A stretch of DNA of 44,174 bases from Chara braunii (taxonomy: Eukaryota; Streptophyta; Charophyceae; Charales; Characeae). Under the pieces are notes generated by a model that was not told the origin of the DNA, did not search any database, and saw nothing but the letters and a program-made list of their open reading frames with translations. The DNA lies in the NCBI GenBank assembly GCA_003427395.1, contig BFEA01000215.1, forward strand, positions 1,839,020 through 1,883,193. The letters run 5' to 3'. A program made the position numbers and the translations under genes. Shown here piece after piece: positions 1 to 8,575 of this stretch (the first letter of the stretch is position 1; each line of letters opens with the position of its first letter).

Positions 1-714
1 GCGGCGACCGGTCGTGGACTCGTTCACGCCGCCAATGCGTTTCTTGCGGAGGACCAGATGTCGTTGAAGGGGCAGGCTTGCGCAATCCAGGGGTTCGGAA
101 ATGTGGGGTCCTGGTTTGCCAAGCTGGCACATGCGGAGGGCGCCAAAGTTGTGGCCGTTAGCGATTTCAGTGGGGGTGTTCGATGCAGCGGCGCGGATAA
201 TAATCAGGGGAAGGGGCTGGACATCCCCTCCTTAGTCGCGCACGTGGAACAGACGGGCGGTGTGATGGGCTTTCCCGGCGGAGAGGAGATGAACAAGGAC
301 GAGCTTCTGTACGAGAAGTGCGACATTTTGGTTCCCGCCGCGTTGGGCGGAGTGCTAGACAAGCAGAACGCGCCGCTGGTGCGCGCCAAGTACATCCGCG
401 AAGGCGCCAATCATCCCACAGATGTGGAGGCCGATGAAATCTTCAAAAAGAGGGGCATCAAAGTGCTGCCGGACATATACGCCAACTGTGGCGGGGTGAC
501 CGTCAGCTACTTCGAATGGGTCCAGAACATCCAGTGTTTCCGCTGGTCGGAAGATCGAGTCAACGAAGAACTCCAGCGTTTCATGACCAACTCATATCGT
601 CATTTGAAGCAAACGGGAAAAAGCTTCGGCTGCGACCCTCGAACGGCTGCATTTGTGCTGGCAATCCGCAGGGTTGCGGCAGCCACAAAGCTCAGGGGTA
701 TTGGTCAAATGTGA
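1..714 (+). CDS. Glutamate dehydrogenase, C-terminal part (5' end outside window)
   Basis: The frame is open from base 1 to the TGA at 712-714, giving 237 residues that match the NAD(P)-binding domain and C-terminus of hexameric plant-type glutamate dehydrogenase, which interconverts glutamate with 2-oxoglutarate and ammonium. Counting from the window edge, the dinucleotide-binding fingerprint QGFGNVGSW lies at residues 30-38. The family blocks around GANHPTD (about 135-141) and CGGVTVSYFEWVQN (about 163-176) are present. The glutamate-binding N-terminal domain with the catalytic lysine lies upstream of the window. The ATG at 58 is internal, because the family match (TGRGLVHAANAF) already runs upstream of it. 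No intron interrupts these 714 bp, which is notable because plant GDH genes usually have many; this could be a long last exon or a processed copy. The last codons lie inside a 39-bp tandem repeat. Whether NAD or NADP is used cannot be told. Confidence 0.93.
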   Translation, partial: AATGRGLVHAANAFLAEDQMSLKGQACAIQGFGNVGSWFAKLAHAEGAKVVAVSDFSGGVRCSGADNNQGKGLDIPSLVAHVEQTGGVMGFPGGEEMNKDELLYEKCDILVPAALGGVLDKQNAPLVRAKYIREGANHPTDVEADEIFKKRGIKVLPDIYANCGGVTVSYFEWVQNIQCFRWSEDRVNEELQRFMTNSYRHLKQTGKSFGCDPRTAAFVLAIRRVAAATKLRGIGQM

Positions 715-836
715 TTGCCAGCCACAAAGCTCAGGGGTATTGGTCAAATGTCATTGACAGCCACAAAGCTCAGGGGTATTGGTCAAATGTGATTGACAGC
801 CACAAAGCTCAGGGGTATTGCTCAAATGTGATTGAC
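681..836 (+). repeat. 39-bp tandem repeat, 4 copies, overlapping the GDH stop codon
   Basis: Units start at 681, 720, 759 and 798 and begin AGCCACAAAGCTCAGGGG. The first unit encodes the last GDH residues and its stop; the other three are nearly identical duplicates placed in the 3' UTR. The unit is a multiple of three, so a shadow frame stays open through all copies, but nothing indicates it is translated. Confidence 0.95.
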
Positions 837-879
837 CCTCGGTCCAAAATGGGATTCGCCCATGGTTCAGAAATGCGAT

Positions 880-1345
880 TGACTGACCCTTGCTCAAAGA
901 GGGGATGACCCTTGAAGTCAAATTGTAACTGAGCGTCGGTCAAAACGGGATAGACCCATGCCTGGACTGGTACAGCCTTGCTCTTGCACCACGGCTGTGG
1001 TGCCAACCTACCCCGTGGGCTAGGGAGAGATCCGGGTTGGTTGGTGTTCCCCCGTACTATACATAGACTACCCTTAGCGAGAAGATGAGATAGATGGATA
1101 TTGGTGTTCCCCCGTACTATACATAGACTAGCCGTAGCGAGAGGATGAGATAGATGCATATTACCAAGAAGATGAGAGAGATGAGAGAAGAATATAGCTT
1201 ACTTAAAAAAAAAAGGGATAGACCCTTGGTCAAAGGTGGAGCTTGGTCAAAGTTGGAGTTGACCCTTGGTCAAAGGTTGGCTTGACCTTGGTAGAAGATG
1301 GGATTGACCATTGGTCAAAGATGGGGTTAGAGCGTTGGTAGAAGA
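880..1345 (+). repeat. Degenerate short repeats of GACCCTTGGTCAAAG
   Basis: Variants of GACC(C)TTGGTCAAAG followed by GTTGG or ATGGG recur about eight times, around 886, 1215, 1261 and 1306 among others. They resemble the TTGGTCAAATG core of the neighbouring 39-bp array, so they may be older decayed units of it. No gene is visible here. Confidence 0.6.
1041..1160 (+). repeat. 60-bp tandem duplication
   Basis: Two adjacent 60-bp units (1041-1100 and 1101-1160) start TTGGTGTTCCCCCGTACT and differ at a handful of bases. The start of unit 1 reads on from a similar GGTTGG context. Non-coding. Confidence 0.93.
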
Positions 1346-1726
1346 TGGTATCCTCCCTCTGTCAAATGTAAATTATTCATAGTCAAACACGACTGACCAG
1401 CGAGAGGAAGGAGGAGGGAGGAGGGAGGAGCAAGGAGGGGAACGGGGTGCGAGCACCTTAGGGGCGCTCTTATCACCTCTAGGGTAGTAGGCTCGCAACT
1501 GAGGCTCAAAAAAAAAAGAAGAAAGATGCAAGGAATAGAGGAAACCGATGAAGGGTTCCAAAAAGGCGACGTGAAGGGTGGAAGTGGAAGTGGACGAATC
1601 CGACTGGTGGCTTGAGAGTTCTTCTCCATAGATAAGGGTCGGCAGATGGCCAGTATCTCTTCATCCGTGCGAGTGGAATCTCGCCTCAGGCGTCCTTGAT
1701 AGATGAACCTTTTCAAAGCCAAGAGA
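1346..1726. other. Non-coding stretch, nothing recognised
   Basis: A purine-rich run (about 1395-1440) and an A10 run are visible. Open frames on the minus strand are unrelated to any family I know and are judged chance ORFs. Confidence 0.5.
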
Positions 1727-2097
1727 GCTTCTGAAAAGGGAAAAGCGAAATTTTTTGAAATGCCCCTCCGACTTCCATTTATTTGCGCTATGCCCCTCCA
1801 AGGGCGCGAGGGCCGACTTACCCTGCCGTGCCCCTGGGCCCTCTGAAGTTTCCTGCAGGCCCCTGTGAGTGAGGGGTGCAACTTTCCAGCATGCCCTGTG
1901 GCCATTTGGAACCGGTACCGGTAGGGGCATATTGAACATATTGCAGAACCCAACGACGCCAGGGGTTTTCGGAAACTTCAATCATTGTCAGAGGGCTCCG
2001 ACAGGGTAAGTGGGCTGTCAGAGGGGCATACCGCAAATAAATGGAAGTCGGAGGAGGATTTCGAAAACTTTTCTGAAAAAAAAGGAAAAAAAAGAAG
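1727..2097. repeat. Large inverted repeat (arms about 125-135 bp)
   Basis: The left arm (about 1727-1860) reappears as reverse complement at about 1965-2097. The clearest shared core reads GACTTCCATTTATTTGCG at 1769-1786 on the left and its complement on the right. Further matches include TATGCCCCTC, ACTTACCCTG and GAAGTTTCC. The arms flank a loop of about 105 bp. No target duplication or transposase is visible, so this may be a foldback/MITE-type element or a local inverted duplication. Confidence 0.8.
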
Positions 2098-2768
2098 TGG
2101 AGGAATTGGCCCTCTATCAGCGGGGCACGGGAATCTTCCTGCCCTCAGGGGGGGGGGGAATTCCCATACGTGGGCGGTTTCAGTGGTGGATGGTTGAGAG
2201 ATGGCAGGAAGGCGGGAAGGGGATCAAGATAAGTGTGAGGCACAATCTTCGAACTCATGCATTATACCACCAGTACTTGGCCCACCTATCGGCCGCCGCG
2301 CTTCCCCGTTAACGCGCCGCGGCATTTGGGCTTCGGCCTACCGGACCACATTGGCTGGAGGCCACAGCCAAAAAGAAAACAAAAAAGACCGACGGCCGTT
2401 CGGTAGGACTTGGCGCGCAGGGGCTGCGAGGCTCGGCTTCGATAGCTGGGCCAAGTATTGGTGGTTTATATACTGTACTTCATCGTAAGGGGCTAAGCAC
2501 CCACGCTACCAGGTTCGCTGAACTTGGTACCAGATGAAGCATGGTTCGAGACAAGAGGCTTGGGCGCGGGAGTGGCGAACGGGGAGGAGAGCTGGAGGGG
2601 AGGGGAAAGGGGAGGGGGGGGGTGGAGAAAGGCTGGAGAGGGGGCTGCGCAGAATGTTGGAGGATAATAGTTGTCCAGAGGTCGGGGTTGCCAAGGTCTC
2701 ACCCAAATTGAGCGTTCTTTTTGTTTGTGTGCTAGGGGTGCTGGTAAGAACAGGCACCACTAGCACTC
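2098..2768. other. Non-coding stretch with G-rich runs
   Basis: It contains runs of G at about 2148-2157 and a GGGGA-rich tract (2580-2645). A 134-codon frame at 2534-2938 is low-complexity at its start and matches nothing I recognise. Confidence 0.5.
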
Positions 2769-2838
2769 TCGGGGAGGCTCCATCTAATGGTGGGGAGCAG
2801 CACCTGCTGGAAAGCGGGTCCAGCATCCCAGAACATTG
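2769..2838 (+). repeat. Dispersed 70-bp motif, copy 1
   Basis: The segment GGGGAGGCTCCATCTAATGG onward, through ACCTGCTG and GGGTCCAGCATC, recurs at 32760-32829 and, more diverged, at 31690-31733. All three are in the same orientation. The family is unknown. Confidence 0.8.
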
Positions 2839-2840
2839 TA

Positions 2841-3330
2841 GCTGTTTGTTTGATGACAGCCAACGGCAGGGATCACCTACGAAATGCAGATGTAGGGAGG
2901 TAGAACTACACAGTTGCCTGAGTTGCTTGCCTACCTGACAGCCTACATTAAGCTTAAGTTGTGTGATAGTACGCACAGATCTCATGGCTACTGCTGAGGG
3001 AATTGGAACCAGATTCTAGCAGATTCTGAGGAATCTAAGCAATGTTCTGCTTCACCCCCTCCATCCAGCAAACAGCCCTTTGTTGTCGTAGTTGTTTGTT
3101 TGAACAGAGATGTACTTGGAATGACAGCAAGCTGAAAGGACTAAGAAGGAAGTTTGCGGGTGGAAATACCCATCAGCCTGAGGTGCTTGCCTACATTACA
3201 GCCTACTGTAAGTTGTAATGTGATAGTATACCCAGGGTCCCCAAGCTGCTAGTAAGGGGATTGGAAACAGATTGTCAGTTCTGCTTCACCCCATTTACCT
3301 ACTAGCTAACAGCCCTTGTTGTCTCAGTAT
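2841..3330 (+). repeat. Old tandem duplication, period about 250 bp
   Basis: Copy 1 (2841-3090) and copy 2 (3091-3330) share in order: GTTTGTTTGA, ATGACAGC, a block GCTTGCCTAC with ACAGCCTAC, GTGATAGTA, GGGATTGGAA, and TTCTGCTTCACCCC. They are substantially diverged with indels. Non-coding. Confidence 0.8.
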
Positions 3331-3951
3331 TGGGGGGCCGGTGCTATCACCTATGCTTACCTTCCAGATCAACTAGGCCGCCTAGCCTCCCATTCCCCTA
3401 CTAGTACCTCCACCCTTTTTCTTTTTTTTTTTAAATAAAACGGGCCCAGTGCCCAAGGCTGGAGTACGCAATCCGAGTCTGCCGAAAACCGGGCCCTCCA
3501 CCCTTTGATCTCAGCTCCTCTTTTTACTTTTTTTTCATTTTTTTCAATAAAAAAAGCCCAGGTTGTTGTAGATGTGGGATACTAGACCGATGGCAGTCAC
3601 CCACAGTACTCGGCCACTCAGTGGGGCAGCTGAACCCCTCTGAAGACCCCACCCACCCTTCCTCTCATCTTTTTGCCCTGGCGCACCCCCACCCCTCCTG
3701 TACTACCCTAGTATTAACCACGAGGGACCATCACCCATCACCATCTTGGCGGGGTGACCTGACCAGACAGCGGTTGCAGACACCCGGGCTAAGCAGAGAC
3801 ACCTACCCCCCTGCTTAGCCCTGGTTTAAGCACACGCCGTGCAAGCACGATTGCTTGGGGACTTCGGGAGCTAGGTATGAACATGCTACTACAGGTCTTC
3901 ATGAGGGTGCACAGTGGCTCCCATCTAGCACAGTTGTGTGGTGATAATAGT
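3331..3951. other. Non-coding stretch, nothing recognised
   Basis: Contains T-rich and A-rich runs (3415-3435, 3515-3556) and C-rich segments. Short open frames here (for example 3621-3818) show no family resemblance. Confidence 0.5.
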
Positions 3952-4382
3952 GAGCTGGGAATCCTCTGTTCCCTTGTGTGGCCCTGGAGCCCGTTCCGGC
4001 CCCACGGTAAGGTGCAGTATCTTCTGACACCCCCGACATCCCGTACTAAGGAACTGCTATGCCAGCCTCAACCGTATGCTACGTACTAGGAGGATAGCCA
4101 ACCCTGAGTCTTGAGTTATGATTTTGAATCTCTTATCCTTATGTTGTATTAATACAGTGTTCTATTGCGTTGATGGTAGAACGAGCTGGGGATCCTCCGT
4201 TCCCTCATACATCCCTGGAGCCCGTTCCGGCCCCGCGGTAAGGTGCAGTATCTCCTGACACCCCCGGCATCCCGTGCTAAGGAACTTTTATGCCAGCCTC
4301 AACCCTATGCTACGTACTAGGAGGATAGCCAACCCTGAGTCATGTGTGTATTACTACAGTGTTCTATTGTGTTGATGGTACT
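3952..4382 (+). repeat. Tandem duplication, period about 230 bp
   Basis: Copy A (3952-4178) and copy B (4184-4382) both start GAGCTGGGRATCCTC. They share CCTGGAGCCCGTTCCGGCCC, GGTAAGGTGCAGTATCT and CTACGTACTAGGAGGATAGC, and end TGTTCTATTG(C/T)GTTGATGGTA. Copy B lacks about 30 bp near its end. No coding signal. Confidence 0.93.
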
Positions 4383-4725
4383 CTTTGTCCATTGAGTAGA
4401 CGATTTGGTCATGCTAATAGTGCAAGCATGCTGTATACACTTTGCCGGTTTGCCATTTCTCTGGCACTTGCTCTCTGCTGTCTGATTCCACCCCCGAGTG
4501 CCTTCGTGGTTCCCTGCTCATACGTAATGCCAATCTTCTGACACGGACGCCAGTCCCTCCGAGTCTGGAGGGCATGCTCGGATGTGGAAAATCCGAAGGC
4601 ACCCCAGATTTGCTGTCTTCCGGGGGGCTGTTCTGCCTGTCACCCTAAATGTGTTTGTTGCTTGCTGACCGATGTGACCGTGCTGGCTATTTCTTGATTT
4701 GTGATAGTGCAAGGCAGGGGCAGTG
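4383..4725. other. Non-coding left flank of the gypsy element
   Basis: No gene or repeat partner recognised. The last 5 bases (CAGTG) do not match the 5 bases after the right LTR, so no target-site duplication is visible. Confidence 0.55.
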
Positions 4726-4967
4726 TGACGAACCACTTTCTGTAGCGCGCGACTTTCTGCGCGATTGCAATGAGGGGTCCTAAGCTGGGAAGGTTGGGCC
4801 AATTACGGGAGATCGGGATCGGTGGGAAATTGCATCAGTACCCTCGCTTCTTCGTCTTTTGCGTCGATTCTTTTCGGATGGCTGAGTTTGGAGCTGGGTG
4901 TGTCGCGGGACGGGTGATTGATTGGTCGGCTGGCTGGCGCGCCGCCAAGCGCGCGATTAATAAATGT

Positions 4968-4975
4968 TGACGTCA
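4968..4975 (+). promoter_or_regulatory. TGACGTCA palindrome (CRE/bZIP-type site) in LTR
   Basis: A perfect TGACGTCA lies about 540 bp upstream of the LTR TATA box and is conserved in the 3' LTR. Such sites bind bZIP factors in plants and other eukaryotes; function here is inferred. Confidence 0.5.
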
Positions 4976-5510
4976 TTTCCTTTTGGTTCGGTTTCGGAAC
5001 TTTTGGGCGCGGACATCGCGCGGGACTTTGCTTCGTTCTTTTTGAATTTTCTTATTTAATTCTTTTTCGAATTTTGTCGATCCCCGATGGCTCTCAGAAT
5101 TTCGGACTTTCCTTCCTGAACCTGTACTTTTGCGTTTTTGCATTAGTTAGGAATTTAGGAATTTTGTAATTAGGACTTTCTTTTGCCACACGGCGCCTTT
5201 TGCTTACGCGCTTCTTTAATGCGGCTGCAACGGAGTTCTGATTAGTCGGAGTCTTTAATCGGGTCTGTAACTGTGATTTTGGGTTGGCGCCATTGTAACT
5301 GTATCTTTCTTCTTGAGCTTCGTCTTTCCCGCCCTTCGTCTCTTTCTTTTACTGCGTTTTTGGAAGCCACGGTCTGCATGAACGGATCGATGTGTGGAGA
5401 GCGGTTACGTCCCCCACGCCGCGGCCCGGTCATACAGAACGCAGACACTCCCTCTCTAATCTCCCTTCTAAGTCCTTATAATTTCATGTTCTTCGCGCAT
5501 GCATGCACGC

Positions 5511-5517
5511 TATAAAT
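5511..5517 (+). promoter_or_regulatory. Probable TATA box of the LTR promoter
   Basis: TATAAAT follows an alternating CATGCATGCACGC tract and is conserved in the 3' LTR. It lies about 65 bp before the LTR end, predicting a transcription start near 5540 and a short R-U5. Confidence 0.6.
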
Positions 5518-6216
5518 TCCGGCTACGCGATTAGTTAGCTCTCTTAACCAGCTGTTGGAAGCTCGGGGTTGCGCGATCAGAGAGGGTCGGCACACGAGCG
5601 AAGTAAGAGGTGAGTAGAGCAGGAGTCGGGCGACCCGACGAGCTGATGCCAAACGCGCGGGGTTGACGCGGGCCACGACGGATTGTGGGCGCGGGCGAAC
5701 CTGACGGGTGCGGGAGAACTAAGCGGGGTGACGGCTTCGTGGGTTGGTGCGCGACGACGGACTGTCCGCATCGGAGAAGGAGAGAGAGGAAGAGAGAGTT
5801 GAGGTTGACGGACGCGGATTTGCTGCTTCTTTTATCTTTTCTCCCTTTTGTCTCGTGTATATAAATTTTGATTTCAACTCCGGGTGACTTGCCCGTTTCT
5901 ATTTTCGGAATCTAGACTTGGGTTTTTGCTCACACTTGTCTTCGCGATTTCCATCTCATATGCACTGTGTGTGTATGTTGCTGAATGAATGGATGTATGG
6001 ATGCCATGTTTGGCTGCTTGTCTTTCTACCGGATCCTTGCCTTTGCCCTTGTTTATTGCCTTTGATGCACTCATGAGTAAGATAGGAATTTTGTGCAAAC
6101 GGTAATCCTGTTCTCCTTTTTGCTTATCTTTTGATCGAGTTGTTGTGGTTGTTGCATCTTGCATTCTCAAAAATTACGGAGTGATTAAACAATTGGATGT
6201 CTGGCCCAGCGAACGC

Positions 6217-6274
6217 CGCGCGAGGACACGTGTAAACGCGATCTGAGTTGCGCATTTACATGTATCCCCGCGCG
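6217..6274 (+). other. Leader hairpin 1
   Basis: CGCGCG at 6217-6222 pairs with CGCGCG at 6269-6274. The inner stem pairs ACGTGTAAACGCG with GCGCATTTACATGT, with a few mismatches. Possible structural RNA signal of the retroelement leader. Confidence 0.55.
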
Positions 6275-6370
6275 TCGAATCGTCAATCCCAAAAAGGACC
6301 ATCGATTGCAGAAGCACTGTCTGATTGGACATGGCCATCCAGGGTCTGCGACGGAGGAGTCATCCCGTAC

Positions 6371-6415
6371 GAACACGTATAAGCGCGACTTGATTCGCGT
6401 GGCCTGCACGTGTTC
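6371..6415 (+). other. Leader hairpin 2
   Basis: GAACACGT (6371-6378) pairs perfectly with ACGTGTTC (6408-6415). An inner GCGCG/CGCG(T) pairing is also possible. Confidence 0.5.
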
Positions 6416-6479
6416 GCATGCGGTGATCGCAATCGGCACAAACCCGCCCTTAGGCATCTCGTAGCTCTGCGATGACATA

Positions 6480-7212
6480 ATGACAAGCTCAGAGAGCTCG
6501 GAGTCGTTGTTGTACGACCCGGACTACTTCACCCCCTGGGTAAACGAAATCCTCCGACAGAGATACCCTTGCCTCACCGAGAACCGACTGTGTCCTAGGG
6601 AGTTTCACTGCGCCACCACGAGCGACCCCCGGTGCTCTGATTTCCCCACTCAGGACCACACCCACTACTTCACCCACCCCGGCTTTGTCGTTATCTCCAC
6701 CAGCTTCCCTCCCTTCCGCCTTCTTCTTCCGTATCACCAACTCGGCGTCGTCCCGTGGAAGGCCATAGCCCCCTACTGGCCCAGTACACCCTGTGGAAAT
6801 TGTCGACGACGTGGCGATTCGAGAACCCCGGAAACCCGGAGGCCTAACACAAACATGCGACGACTGGCGCCACGAGGCAACTCCCAACAGCCAGACTCAT
6901 TGGAACCCCACCTACCCCGAAGGGACCTTCCCACAAACCGCCGTCCTCGGAACCAATGGCTCGCCCGACCCTGAGTGCCCCGTGCATGCCCTTTGCCTTA
7001 TGACCAGGGTCGGTCCTGCCACAAGAGATCTCAGTTTTGACCTGGGACTCCACCCCCACTTTCCTAAAAATCCTTGGCACACCCCTTTTCGCACTTCCAG
7101 GCCCACATCCCACTCCGATCAGCAAGTCGCGTTGGGCATGAGGTTGGTATCGGAGCGCGACACGTGGCCGGGCTTTAGGATTAATAGCACGCTAATTGGG
7201 CGATCTGGCTAA
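6480..7212 (+). pseudogene. Leader ORF of the gypsy element, frameshifted
   Basis: An ORF begins at the ATG at 6480 with MTSSESSESLLYDPDYF and runs to 6974. Around 6780 the protein-like reading seems to move to another frame (6793-7212), which continues with proline-, threonine- and tryptophan-rich sequence. I do not recognise a domain. Its position before gag suggests an extra leader protein or an N-terminal gag extension separated by decay. A 46-bp piece of it (7025-7070) recurs inverted at 37094-37139. It could also be non-coding leader with chance openness. Confidence 0.4.
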
Positions 7213-7297
7213 CCGAGGGCGACCTCGACCCCGGAACTCGCATAGACGCGACCCCGTCATCACCCGAAGTAGATCGGCTAATCGACGGGCAGCCAAC

Positions 7298-8566
7298 ATG
7301 AACGCTAATGCACAGAATCCGAATCCGCAGCAGAATGTTAATCAACCAAATCCTAATCAACCCACCCCATGAGCACGGGCTCCCATGACGCTACCTGATC
7401 TTTATCTATTTGACCTTGCGCATCATCTAGCAAGAGCATGGTTGTCCACGCTCCGAGCACAGCAGTATGACGATAATGAAGCTCAGGTAAACATTCCCGC
7501 TCGATTAGGAGGAGATGCTCATCACTGGTTTAGTACCTATGTATGGGTAGATCTTCCGACCTTCGAACGAAATTTTTTGAATCGATTTGATTATGTGCAC
7601 CCAGAGCAAGCACTCTACATGATCAAAGCCCGGGGGCAAAAACCTCTCTAGTCTATCGCGGAGTATCGAAATCGGTTCTACTGCATGTTTGTGAAAACTG
7701 AGCGAGGTGAGCAAGCCGGGAGAGACTTGTTTATTGATGGGCTTCGCAGTCGAACGATAAGGGCAAAGCTGCGAAAACAGTTTTCCCCCATCAATCACAC
7801 CCTGCAACAGATCATGGCCACTGTAGAGGAGATGGAACGAAAGTTTGCGGCGAACTTCCTGGAAGGAGAAGACTATCCTAAGGAAGGGGATTCGTCCGAA
7901 CTCGCCAGGGCAAGAGCTGAGTTGGCTGCGTTGCAGAACAAGTTCGAGAATATGGGATTTGTGTCTGGCACGGTCACCTATCTGGAACAGATAGCTCCTA
8001 AACGACCCGCCCCGAGTGTGATCACGAGTGTCCCCGTTCCTGTGATACCAACACCTGTAATGACGGCACGCCTGTCACCAACTGAGAATCCGGTAAGGAC
8101 AAATGAGTCTACTGCTATTTTCGAGCTGACCAAGACGTTAATTAGCCTAATCCAGGAAAGCAAAAAGGAACAGCGAGAGCATAACGCTCGGTTAGAAGCC
8201 ATGATGAGAAACATGAGGCCCATCTCAGTGCGTGCCCCTCCGATCCAACAAGGGCTAGCCCCGGGGCCTGCTCTCGGGGGAGCCGCGAACAATCTGAATG
8301 TCTGTTATGCATGCCATCAGCCAGGGCATCTAGCCCGCGACTGCCCCCACCGGCCCCCGCAACAACGGGTCGGGATCCCACCAATGGCAGCGGCCCCCAT
8401 CGCTAACGGACCTGGGCAGGTAGGAGCTCTCATGGAAGAAATGGAAGGTGTAGGAAGTGTGCTAGCAACCACGGAAGAGGCTGCTGAGCTCATCCCGTTA
8501 GATCAGTATGTAGCGCTTGGTTATCCTGGGCTCAGAATGATCGGAACGATCAGACCGGCACCTTAA
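7298..8566 (+). pseudogene. gag-like gene with CCHC zinc knuckle, two in-frame stops
   Basis: The frame starts at ATG 7298 with an Asn/Gln/Pro-rich head (MNANAQNPNPQQNVNQ) and reads to TAA at 8564-8566, 422 codons. It is interrupted in frame by TGA at 7370-7372 and TAG at 7649-7651. The middle resembles Ty3/gypsy capsid (retrotransposon gag) sequence, including HHWFSTY and SIAEYRNRFY with a predicted helical body. A coiled, charged stretch (ELARARAELAALQNKFE) follows. A nucleocapsid knuckle CYACHQPGHLARDC, pattern C-x2-C-x4-H-x4-C, lies at residues 336-349 (8303-8344). Gag would assemble virus-like particles around the RNA. Both stops could arise by one C-to-T change (CGA, CAG). Gag and protease share one frame, separated only by the TAA. 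Confidence 0.88.
8303..8344 (+). other. CCHC zinc knuckle in gag
   Basis: CYACHQPGHLARDC fits C-x2-C-x4-H-x4-C exactly; this is the retroelement nucleocapsid RNA-binding motif. Confidence 0.93.
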
Positions 8567-8575
8567 CAGAAAGAA

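Larger units (their letters stand above)
4726..5579 (+). repeat. 5' LTR of the gypsy element
   Basis: An 854-bp direct repeat of 16088-16942, TG...CA bounded. In the first 330 bp I count about a dozen differences from the other LTR, mostly transitions. It carries the promoter motifs listed separately. Confidence 0.95.
5580..6479 (+). other. Gypsy 5' leader
   Basis: About 900 bp between the LTR and the first plausible ORF. A second TATATAAA occurs at 5858-5865. Two GC-rich hairpins are listed separately. No coding sequence recognised. Confidence 0.6.

Noticed and set aside
681-836. CRISPR array
   Set aside because: Direct head-to-tail repeats without spacers, in a eukaryotic context.
516-908. 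130-codon frame with a repeated SHKAQGYWSNVID unit
   Set aside because: Shadow frame of GDH and its 39-bp array; the unit length being a multiple of three keeps it open.
2534-2938. 134-codon ORF
   Set aside because: Low-complexity Gly/Glu/Arg start and overlap with a dispersed repeat; no family resemblance.
5580-5600. Primer-binding site for initiator tRNA-Met
   Set aside because: Only ATCAGAG matches and it straddles the LTR boundary; no TGG follows the LTR.
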